DNA of 64,000 bases from Solea solea (taxonomy: Eukaryota; Chordata; Actinopteri; Pleuronectiformes; Soleidae). Position numbers and translations under genes: made by a program. This document shows, piece after piece, positions 1 through 12,100 of the stretch. Under the pieces are notes generated by a model. It was not told the DNA's origin. It was given only the letters and a program-made list of their open reading frames with translations, and searched no databases. The stretch spans positions 10,973,001 through 11,037,000 of the forward strand of contig NC_081150.1 in NCBI RefSeq assembly GCF_958295425.1, read 5' to 3'. Positions within the stretch are counted from its first letter, which is position 1, and the number at the start of each line of letters is the position of its first letter.

Positions 1-29
1 AGAAAAATGAAGATATAGACTATTCCCAC

Positions 30-118
30 CTTCAACTTTGGGTTTAATCTCAGCTATCCTCTCTGCAAACTTCTTCTTGATGTACAAAGACTGCAGCCGC
101 TGCTGGTAGTGGTTTATT
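30..118 (-). CDS. daam1: daam1 coding exon 19 (residues 768-797), FH2, last exon in window
   Basis: An 89-base exon encoding [20 protein letters not shown] then IAEIKPKVE and one base of the next codon. The acceptor is CTGTCCAG and the donor GTGGGA. Human continues with AIRSGSEEV; that exon is beyond the left edge. Confidence 0.94.
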
Positions 119-3100
119 CTGGACAGGAGATGGAAAATGTGTGTCAGGGAGAACAAGAATAGACATAAATACAAATTATAAACAGGGAAATCCACAAATT
201 TAGACCCAAAAAAAGCCACAAATATGAGCACTGTGCCCAAGCAGAGTGAAACAAGTTGCCTCGACGCTACCTAAAAGGCACATAAAAAGGTTTTGTTGTA
301 GCAATGAATCTTATTTTTTGGCAGCGTTTCATGATTTTCAGCGTGCATGGCAACTAATGAATATCACAGTGACATGTGTCCACCAGCCCTTTCTCTCTCC
401 CTCTCACACAAAACAAAAGTAAATTATTAAACATAAAACAACTTAAGTGTATTTATACTATCAGTGTAATGTGGGAAAGTCTTTCATGTTGGGGCTGGTC
501 TTAGTGTATTTACGCACTTAGCGACTGACTGTGACATGTTCCCTCTGTTCTTTTTATCTCGTGGGACTTTTTGTTGACAAAACTGCACGTCAAGCGCTGT
601 AATTACATTACTGATTTTATTTATTCACAAACACAATTTGGAAAGAGTGATTTTCAGAAATCCCCATTGTTCCCAGCCAAGTGAAAAAAAAAAAAAAAAA
701 TCCATGTGTCATTTACTTAATCTGCTGTGACTAAGAGGAAACAATGGCTGTTGTGTGTAAAGCTACGTCTGCAGTGAAGCTGCTGTGTGTGAGATCGCCT
801 CCAGTTACGATACCTGCTCATCTCGTAGAGGAAGCGGTCGGGTTTTGCCATTCTGTCGAGCTCGTGTTTGTGCTCCTCCAGCAGATCGACGTCGCTCTTC
901 TCCGGGACAAACTTCAGCAGCTGATGGAACAAGAACAAAAACGTCTAAACACATTCGTCTCCAATTCCTCTGCACTTGCTTTGGTTAGGAACAGTGGAAG
1001 GAATTCATCAGGATGGCGTCTCAATCTGTTTCAATAATTTTTCATATTGCAACTGGTCTGAATCTCTGCTAACATGCTACTAGACACTTCAATGAAAGAA
1101 AAAAAAAATCCCTGTACCAAACATCCAATAAACAGATTTATGACAAAATCAATGTGAACTGGTATGCAGTCCTTTGAAAAACATAATGAAAACAGTCTGT
1201 AAGGACTAAACATTTCTTCTACTTTAAGAGCAGTGTCTGCTTTCATCATTGTGTTTTTAACCTTTACGTTTGAATTCATCATTGTGTTTTTAACCTTTAA
1301 GATTACATCCTTACATACACAGTTACATAACATGGTTACTATAAACATTCAGGGTCAGAATCAGAATCCACAATACTTTATTTATCACTTGAGGGAAATT
1401 AGGTTTTGGCTGTGCAAACACTAACAAATTGAACTGTCCAAATATATAGCTATTTTTTGACGTACGGTATATGTTACAGTAAACAGATTTTCTTCAATCT
1501 AAATTGTACAAGCTTGGTTCACTTGTGTTAAAGGAAGTGTTGACAGTCTAAAGGTTCAGTAGTAGATATACTTATTTTTCTGGCAAATACTGTGCAATTG
1601 TAATTTTGTGATATTTCCTACATTTTTCACTTTCCCCGTCTCAAATCTTGTGTTTGTGCACATGTAAAAAGACCAACAAATTCCAATAAATCTACAAGGT
1701 GAAATAATGATTTTCTTATAATCTTCCCCCCAGTGCATTTTCCACTACATGGTACCGCCTCGCCTCGCCTCGGCATGGCATGGCCCTGCACGGTTTGGTT
1801 GGTTTTCCTCCTCAACGTGAGTGGAGTCATCACTGCACGGCTGCATTTAACTGCCGTGACTTCGTTTCACACGCGACACACACAAACGAGTGACTTGTAA
1901 AGCAGTTATTTTCAATGTACTGAATCATTAGAATCAGTTAATAAAAAAGGATTTGTTCAGTACTTCCAGTTTAGGGTTCGCTCGCTGGCTTTCGGCAGTG
2001 CTGTTGCTAAACATACCAGACTCCACTGTTAAATGATGAGATTTTAGACATTTCCTTGCTAAATGTTGGAGATTATTAAAAAACCTGGATTTTTGAATCA
2101 CCAGGTTTCTAGGTTTTCTTTTTTTAGAAATCATTAGATGTGTGTCCAACTCGGTGCATGTAAACACTCAAAGAGCAGCAGCAGAAGAAGAAGAAACTGG
2201 TACCTGCTCCAGCATGTCTTTGGGAAGGTCCTCCTGTTCGTCCATGGTTAAAATGGCTCTCTTCATCTCCTCATTTGAGAGCTTCAGCCTACAGAACACA
2301 AGTGAGTGCATGTGCATTGTAAGCTGTCATCTGTGAACGGTTTCTTTTCAAATCAAAGTGCTTCTGATGACGCTTTTAACTCACCTCGAAAGGAGGATGT
2401 TGCAGTTTTGGGCTCGACGGCCGTCAATGACTGAGAGCTCCTTGACTTTTTTCGAGCTCAGCGTGTCGTCCTCTGCCTCTTTCTAAGAACAAAATCAAAG
2501 AGGTTAGAGGGAACAATGCAGTCATAACAACACTATTTTTTCATCTATTTACTTTCTGTAAAGATTAACAAAGACGCCCTCAGATCCCAAAGAAGAAAAC
2601 AAGAGACTTCAAAAAAACTTGGCCAACATTAAAGTTTTTACAGACATGGACAACAGATGTTGACTTAAACAGAAAGTCTAATATATTATGTTGGACAAAA
2701 CAAAACAAGGTTTCAAAGGAAACATGCAGCTTAAAGTACAACAGGACATCACGTATAACATAACATCAACAAAGTCCCTGAGTCCAAACGGAGTGACACA
2801 GACTCCACATTGTGTGTCTACTGGGGTGTAAGTGCACTCACCTGTTTGCTGTTATTGATCGTAAAGAAGTCCTAAAATGCAGGCAAGAAGCAGGGAAGAT
2901 GTAAGCACTCATTAGAATAAGTAAAGCAGTTATGTGCTTGCAGCCCATAAAAACAAACAGCAAATGAATCAAAGACCACTCAGCACTCAGAAGACAATGA
3001 ATGAATGAATGAATGAATCCGTCAGTAATGAAGTGAGTGGCAGTGAGACATGAGTGGCTGTTCAGACGGTCAATACGTGCTTATAGCTCACATGCTGTGC

Positions 3101-6100
3101 ACATAAGAATTGAGTGAGTCAACTCTCTATTTTGTCGTGAAGCCGCCGAGCATTTTTCATACTTGTGAGTCGCACAAAGGGAAAACTACCGGTGTTTTTA
3201 CTTTCAGCCTCTCGTGCGAATTTGACATGCCGATGGTCATGTTTTGAGCACTTGTGTTGTAAACTGTGCTGGAAAGAAAAAAGGGGCTGTTGACATGTCA
3301 TTATACTGTAGATAGTACTCACTAAATGAAAAGCAAAGTGAAGCCACAAGAAAGAAAGAGCCACATTCTGAGCAGCTCGCTCATCTCATGCATTTTCATC
3401 ACATTGCAAAACAATTGAAAGAACAAAAAAAGCATTCTGAATAATTTAAGCTTGAAAGTTTTGCAACTATTTATAAACTCCCTAAATCTATCCAATGATG
3501 TGTCCCCTCTGCTTTTAAGGCTGATTTAGTTTTTCCTTTGTACTTTTTCTGGCCTATTTCTCCCTCCCTTGTTCAACTACGCCTAAGAAACCAAATGTTG
3601 CAAAACAGAAGAAATTGTAGAAAATCTGAAAGCAAACTAAATCATCCATAAATCCTTAAAAGTAAGACAGCTGAGCCCTAAGCTGCCATTCCACTGCTGC
3701 AGTCTCCCCCTGCTCTCTCTGACACTGGGAGGCAACAACTCATGAACAGCCTCAGTACCTGCTGCCTCTGATAGGCTGAGAAGGTCTTTTCAAGATCATC
3801 CAGATCCAGGATTTTAAAGACCTTGCCATCGTCAACGTCCATCCAAACAGTTCCCTCCAGTTTATTCTGAGCAGAAGAAAATAAAAATTAATATTCACTA
3901 TTTCCACTCAAAGCACCAGAATGTTCAGATCTCCATGTGTCTCACTTCAGCCAACTTGGACCAGTTGAAGGACTTGAGCGGATGGGACGGCTGAGGAATG
4001 TTCTTCGTCTTCATGGACGGTCCCATAGGCGCTCCTGGTGGCGGAGGGATGCCACCGATGGGTGGACGCCCAGGAGGAGGTGGAGGGCCGCCTGGAGGAG
4101 GTGGCGGAGGAGGTGGAGGAGGCATCATACCACCGGGAGGAGGAGGCGGGGGAGGAGGACACAGACCTCCAAAAGCGTGCATGGGTGTAGGAGGCAGAGG
4201 GCCGCCGGGGGGACCCGGAGGGAGGGGAGGGCCTCCAGGAACAACAGCTGCCTGTCTCTGCAGACGGAAAAGAGAGAGGGGGAGATTTCTATCAAGTAGA
4301 AATGCTTATACAGCCTGATTTGTACTTTACTAGCAACAGATATGGACAGAAGAAAACCATAGTTCAACACTTTTGTCTCATGCAGAATTTTCTATTGTAG
4401 TGGGCACTGTCATATTTTGGTGCGTTACGTGATTGGTGGTGATCCAATGTCACAGCCTCGAGTATTTGCAGATACCAATTTCTGTCTGTTAACAAAAATG
4501 CACTTTGTCTGTTTTGCTTTTTTCCTTAATTTTATCTTAAAAATCAGTCCACACAGCTCACGTGATCAGTGTATATCGTTATGAATATCTGTCTTTGTGC
4601 TGATGTTTCAACGTCAGCTGTCTAAAAATCTCTGTTGCTCTCTTCTCGATTGGTTCAGTGCCGCCTCTGTGTTTCTGCTCTTGTTGCTTTCTCAGTAAAA
4701 GTGAATTAAAAATCTCTTCCTCCTTTAATTTATCAACAACTTCCTTCCACAATGAGGAGAATGAAGCATAGATTTAAATACAAATAATCGAGCAGACAGT
4801 TAATGAGGACTAATGTGATATATAATGATACTGTTTTGGGGGGCAACTAATCAATATGAGATTGGCGTGGTTGTTCTATGTTGGTTGTAAATGGTTCAAA
4901 CTTTTGGAGTGATGTTCATGTACACAATTTTAATATAAAGTAAAAAATGAGAAGCACAACGTACAGTGCTGAGTTCGTGCAGTCGAGCAGTGAGTTCGGC
5001 CACTTGCTGTTTGACGCTCTTGTGCTCCGTGCTCTCCTTTTCCAACTTCTCTTTCATCTTGTTGAGCGTCTGCATCATGTCCTCTTTCTCCTGCGTCTTT
5101 GCGTCACATTCGCGCTCCTTCTTCTCAAACTTCTGTTGCAACTCGTGGTGTTCTGTCAAGCAGGACGACACGATGAGCTTAAATCACACACTCATTTTGC
5201 TTTAAAGGTGTTGGAATGATTTGTTATTTTACTCACCTTTTCTCATTTTCTCGGCCTGCTCTTTCCACTGTTTGACTTCATTTTCATTGACCAGCCTGCA
5301 GAGATATTGACCCACGTTATTATGAACTGCAGTATCAGGAACAACTCCTTGGCCTTTTTGTGCTTAAAAAAATAAATCATGCACTAATTCATTGTGTCAG
5401 TCTGTTAGGGGAAACCTGAGGACTTACATCCGGACAACATTCTTCACGTTAAAATTCTCCAGTGGTGTGACATCGGGATCATGACCTTTGTCATTCTGCA
5501 AGACCATCTGCTGGACGATGCGATCCAACAGCAGCCAGTACTGCACCGTGTTACCACTTCTCTTGTCTGCAGACGGGGGGTCATAAACAGAAAGAGGCAC
5601 AAGTTTCTGATTAGTGTCCTGGTACCAGTTATTTCTCTTCCCCTTGCTGTTATCATATTAATTCCTCAAAAACGTCTGACTGGAATTAAATCCACACTGG
5701 CCGTTTGATCATGATGAAATACCAAAAAAATTACACGTTAAGACATTTTTCCAAAATGACACATAAGGGCTAAAGAGAGGCACAGTGATTAAAGGTGACA
5801 CCGCTTTCATGTGCAGAAGATAGTGATATTTGTAATCAGAATTCATGTAAGGATTTTTTTTACAGAAAACAAGAGCAAGAAAAAAAATAAAATAAACATT
5901 AACCAACAACAGTCTCAGACTCAATTCAATTTGTCCTGGAATGTGCTTATCCAATTTTTGGACCTACTAATCTTAACAAAGTCAATATACTAATCTTTTT
6001 GGCTCAAGGTACTTTTTTTTTTTTACTGTTTGCATGTTAAAAGCTTTGTGTCCCTCAGGGAAAATCCCATGTTGCATTGATTTTTTGGAAGAGACAGAAA

Positions 6101-9100
6101 GTAAATAAAAATGCAGCAGCAAACAAAATTGAGTATTATGACTATCACTCACGTGGCATGAGGAGACAGTGATGCAGGACAGACATAAAGTGCGGGTATG
6201 CGTCTGTGTGGTTCATCTTCTTGCGGATGAGATCAAAAACTTGGGTGGCACTTTTGGTATCTATATGTACCTGGATGAGACAGAGAAAAACAGTTAATGC
6301 AACCAGCAAAATAATAGAACTCATGATGCACCGAGTCGGGTTAGGACATGTTTTGTTTGGCTCACTTACCGACTCAAATCGTTTTGACAAAGCCAGCTCA
6401 TCCTCATTCCGCAGCATTTCAAAGTAGTCTAAATGTCTGAGAGGGTCAGAGTGACAGAGGGAATTAAAACGTATGAAACATATGCAATACAAGAAGAAAA
6501 AGACAGTGAACTTTTTTATTTTCTGCCTTACAATCTGATGTCATTCACATCAAACGGAAAATGTGGAATGACTGAATGACTTAAAGATATTGAGCATTTT
6601 ATGGATCTTAATGACAAACACTCACACAACATCAATGGCTGGTTGATTTCAAACTGTTCTGATCAAACTCACCTATCTAATGTTGAGTTTTCATGAGAAC
6701 GAAGCTTGTCGATCACAGGTTGGATGCCCAGCATTAGAAACTCATATCGGAGGTGGATACGGAATTCCAAACTTGTCTGTATTTTTTGAGAAAAGGTAAA
6801 AAGAATTATGATGTGGTAAAGTACAGGCAACACTGTGAGACGAATTATGACTTTGTAGTGTGGTACAATGGTAGAGTGCACTATAACTCACCTCTCCAGC
6901 TCCTTGACTCAGCACAGCATTAATAAAAGACATGATAGCTGTTTTCAGGTTGACCTCATCTCTGTATCGCCCTGTACTCCGGTCAAGATCATTTATAAGT
7001 GTCTGAGGGAAGACAAGCCATTATAGTTGTTAAATGACTTCACACTAACTGCAAAGTAGCTGCAAAAACTCTAAAACAACATCTCTGCACTTGGCTTTTC
7101 ATCCACCCACCTGAAAGCGCGTCCTCTCGCAGGCAAAGCGCTGGTAATGCAGCATGGACTCCAGGATTTTTTTGTGCCCACCGGGCACCAGACACACAGC
7201 ACCCATGATCTCCAGCACTGCCACCTTGGTCTTTATGTTCTCTGTGGCCAGGCTCTGGGCGATGCTGTTGATGCTCTCAGAGTGAGAGAGGACGTGTGCT
7301 CGGCCCTGCGAGTTGTTCATCAGGGCTTTGATGCACCCAATCAGAGAGGTGTGGATCTGCGACTCGGTGGTCTCATAGTCCATACTCTTCAGGAAGTTCA
7401 GGATGCATGTCAGGCCGTCCAGGTCGATGAAGCGAGTCACAAACCTGAGTGTAGAGGAGCCACAGAGAGGTCATCCTGGTTCTATTGCCACAACTGGTTT
7501 CAATGAGGAATATAATTGGATTACAGAAATGTCCTGAAGTAAAACACAGGTAGCAAAAACAAAAACATGTTGTACATATAGAGTATGTACAACCACTTGT
7601 TTATCCTCTATTTTACCAGACTGGAACTGGATCGTCCTTCAGCAAATATGACAAATCAGGACATTTTGCTTATGAAGTCTAGGGAAAAGCTCAGAATCCT
7701 AAAATGGAAATGAAACCTTTCCTAAGTCTGCTTTGATGTACACGTGTCAATGAAAAATCAACACGGCGGTGACCTTTACAGCTGCTCAATTCTTAAAGGA
7801 CTCATTTACATATGGTTGTGTGGAATTGAAGAGAGTGACAGACAAGGTCAGAGGCCGTTCAAATGAAAAGGACAGAGAGAAGAGAATTATTTTCTGTGCA
7901 CCTCATTGGCTGTGTCCTCAGAGCCGTCTTCAAGCTTTCTATGGTCTTGTTCCTCTCCTCCTCCTCTTCTTTCTCCAGAGTGAGGAGCGTCTTTCTCTGT
8001 GGAACAAAAGAGTAAACAACATTAAGATGCTGTCAAAATAAAGCACATTTTCTTGACTTCAAAAGATGGTTACATGGAAAATTAAAATGAAATAAAAAAC
8101 CTGCTTCCCTGCATATTATGACAAGATCATAAGACAAAACAACCATCTAACTGTAATGTATATTTAACGCTGTAATTTTATCTTATAATTTTATAAATAT
8201 TATTTAATATTTTAATTATAATATTGAATTAATTATTGATAGCCTTTTTCATTTTCAGTTTGCATAGTCCTTTGTATAGAAGCACATTTGCATATACAGT
8301 ACGTTACAATCTAGAATCATTGACTTGGACAAGTAAAAATTCTTGAATGAGAGGGGAAGGGAGGGCAAAACCACAAGAAGGCCAAAAAAGTTCATGTTAT
8401 TACTTACAGCTGCCATTGAATTGAGCTGATCAATGTAGAATTCAGGCCAACTAGTTGCACTTTTGTTTTCCTCTTGTTCCTGAAAATCAGAGAAAGACAA
8501 AGAATAAAATGAGGCACCGTATTACACACAAGCACTGCATTTACACGGTGATAAAGGAAGCAAGAACATGACGTGTGTTCATAAATAAAAATGTGGCTGT
8601 GTCTTCAGAAGTCAGATGAAGTGGTTGTTTTTCTTTGTGTCACATGTTCCACAGCAAACACACACTAAAACACAGGTCTGATGCCTAAATAGCCAAAAGC
8701 TGAAAATGGAGCATGTCGGGTGACACAGATATCCTGCCTATTTTCATCCTGCGGCACTTTGCTTGGTTTTAAGAGGTGGCATGAAAAGGGAGCACAGCTG
8801 CTTGGTAAAATCTTGAGATTAGCAAATGTACGTTAAAACTGCAGATTAGGGACAGCCTGATTTATGCTGAGATTCACTTCCTGACAGGCATGTTTGTGTT
8901 ACAAGTGAAAAACAACTGCAAGACATTTTCTTAGATGATTTAATTCTCAATCTCAATGGGAACACTGAGGGGAGAATGGCTTGGCCGTGAACTTGGCTTG
9001 TACATTAAAGGCCCCAGGCTTTCATTTCAGCTCTTGCTCCATTAAGCACAAGTGAGCTGCGACCATCAGAAACTAATTGGGCCACAGTTAATAATGTAGC

Positions 9101-12100
9101 CTGCACAGAGTTGGCTGTTCCTGCAGAAACTGCAGACCTTGGCCGGTCTGTGGGGATCATGCAGCGACAGGAAGGCCTGCTGTTCCACTCACAACTAGTG
9201 CCAGCTTGACCAGGCAAGCGCTGGAAGAAGTTCAGTCCATTAGTGGAACAGACACCGCGATGGGACCACTTCCTTTTGAAACTTCCAACTTGGAAGTGAG
9301 CGGTCTTCAAACACTGTCAGTTTATTTAGAGATATGCCTGAGGGAGAAAAGACGGGAGGGTATTTCCGGGAATTTCCTTTTCCCATATTTGAGAAAGTGA
9401 AGATCAAAGAGGAAACAGGAATTAGTCTCCGTTATTTAAGAGTAATAGCACAGTGTCTTTGAAAGACAGGCTCTGTCTGCTCAGAGGTCAAACTTATTTT
9501 TTTTTTTTTTTTAAATGAAACCTGCTAACGACCAGATCAGTAAATCTTCTCCTTGGCTAACGATGTAACAGAAGTCAGTGAAGAAGAAGCAGGAAGAAGA
9601 TTGATTCTCTGCAGAATGATTTCATCAGCTCAGGTGCACGGCCAAGGCAACTCTCAGTCTGTCTTCTGAAGGAAATAATTGCTAAGAAACAGCTGAAAAA
9701 AAGTGCACACTCATCAATTGTGAGGTTGGAGCGCCCTGATGATGACCCCACCTTCCTCCTTGTCATCCCCCTGACTCACATTCAAAAGCTGCACCTGTGT
9801 AAGTGAAGCCTTCCTGTTTGCTTTGGACAGGCGACCACTTCCTTTGTCTCTCCTCTCTCCACACAGACCCTTCCTCCCTGAGCTCCGATGGTGAGTTTGT
9901 ATCTGTCTGGTTCGGGGCCAGAGCCTGCTGCTGAGTCAGCAATTTGAAGCTGTACATTAAGAACTTCAGAGCTAAAGTGAAAATTCTCTTCTCCTGAGCC
10001 TGAACAAAAGCAAACTTTCCAGTACATTATGAGGACACCCAGTAGAAACAGGAACCTGGGTGTTTATAACTTTATTTATTTATTTTTTTGTCTCTATCAC
10101 TTACTGAGTTGTAAATAAACTACAGTGAATCAATATTAAAAAACAATTCTGACTAAATATATTCACATGTAATTTGTAAATACAGTCCTTGATTGCTTGA
10201 CTTTATATATAAAATACACCAATATACACCAAAATACAAATCTATAAAGTTAAAATATGACATATTTTGATAAATATTTGCTATTTTGCCAAAGTATGCA
10301 GAGTAGATTGTTCTCAAACTGTATGTTTTTAATAATTATGCAGGAGAGGGCTTAATAAACTTAGCATGGCGTCTGGAAAAAGCAAGAGAAAGCCTGGCTC
10401 TATTTAAAAAGGTAAGACAATCCAGCCTCAAAGTTTATTAAATAAAAGGGTTAGATAAATGCACATTTTCAGAGTGTGTAAGAGGGATTTTTTGCACTAA
10501 AGGCATGCAGCACATATGCAGCTGTGTTTGCTGAGGATTTGTACTGTACAGTGACAAACCAACCTCTCATCCATCAGACTAAATCGCACTGCTCCTAGTG
10601 CCAAGTTTATGACCGGATTTTGGAAAAGATTCATTAATCTGTACGTCTGTGTAATAATGAGAACAGGATATCCTACACACTCGTATCTATGGCCTTGAGA
10701 AACACTGCTGCAAGAAATGTCAGGTGATATTCTACTGGGAAGCTCGACATGAGGGAAACTAAACAAGAACAGGCGTCAGTGTTTTCCTGCAAGCAGAGGA
10801 TGTGTTCATATGCAGGGAAAGGAGGAACAGCTGACAGATCTTTTATCGGGGAAAGGAGCCATAATGAAATATGACACTGTCACAGAGCGGTAGAGAATGT
10901 TATGGCTACACTAACGCTTTGATGAAACAGGTATTAATATCTACAAGCAGAAACCAGAATATTAAAATGTCCTCACTTTGGTGGGACAATTGAGAAAGAC
11001 CTTATTGTCTGAAAGAAAACACTCTTTTCTGAGTCATAAGACACAAAATACTGCATTTGAATTGTGCAGATCTGTTACATATTAAAGCACAGCCTTCTCT
11101 GTTAGAGGATTATGTGATGGAACAGGCTGCACTTGTTAGTTATTCATGCTACAGCATTATAGATTGTGATTTTTGTTTCCCAACAAATTAGCCGATTTTA
11201 AGAAAAACATTAGACACATACAATTTTCTTTGTCGAATGAAATGAGTGGAGACAAAGAGTCAAATGTCCCGAAAGTCTGCTGCCAACTAGTAATCGGAGG
11301 TTTAAATACAAAACAAAGACATACCAACAATACAACTCTTCAAAGAATCTATACAGTAATACGCAATGAAATATCACAACATTTATGGTATCAATATTTT
11401 CTTTCTCCATTGCAGTGCAGTACTATTAAGACCTATTAATATTATTGTGGCTGGAGGCAGAAAAAGCAATGAATTAAAGTCACTTGTGGCAAGCTATTTG
11501 CAACCTAGGTCTACAAATCATCATGGATTATGGTATAAAACATTAGTCCTGCAGTTTACTCTCTATGAACAGACTGATTTTTTTTCCTTAAAATCCAACC
11601 TCGATTTTAGTACCTTCAAAGAAACCAGTGGATATGACTTCACTGAATATCAGGGTACACATCTTTCATAAAAGATGAAAATAAAAAGCATATGCATTCC
11701 AAAGATACAGTTTGCAGACAACACACTCATGCTAGGACCTGTCTTAAACAATGATGCAGATTTTTGTGGTGTGTGTTCCGGAAAATACACACCTTTGGGT
11801 ATCAACAAACTTGTTATGCTAACTTGTCAGCGGGGATATCAGTATTCAGGAATTGCAACCAATCTGGTGGTGAGTGATGAGGAAAACCTTTTTACCTTTT
11901 TTTTGCTGCAGTAGATCTGCCATTTCTTCTCTGCCGGTAGGGCGAACATGGCTTCCCTGTGTTTCTCCGTCAGGTCAAGCTCATCCTGCAAAACAGGGAG
12001 GAAAATAACAGACAATATTAAATGTTTGGATAAATGATACAACAGGGAATATTCACAGTACAGTATTCATCCTCTAGTGTCATTCTCAAAACTATAGTAG

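Larger units (their letters stand above)
921..2203 (-). other. daam1 intron between exons 17 and 18
   Basis: A 1.3 kb intron. It holds a short tandem duplication (1242-1299) and a retroposon-like tail (1354-1411). No further coding sequence is seen. Confidence 0.85.

Noticed and set aside
3937..4318. Plus-strand glycine/arginine-rich ORFs over the FH1 exon
   Set aside because: They are the complement of the poly-proline coding sequence of daam1 exon 13.
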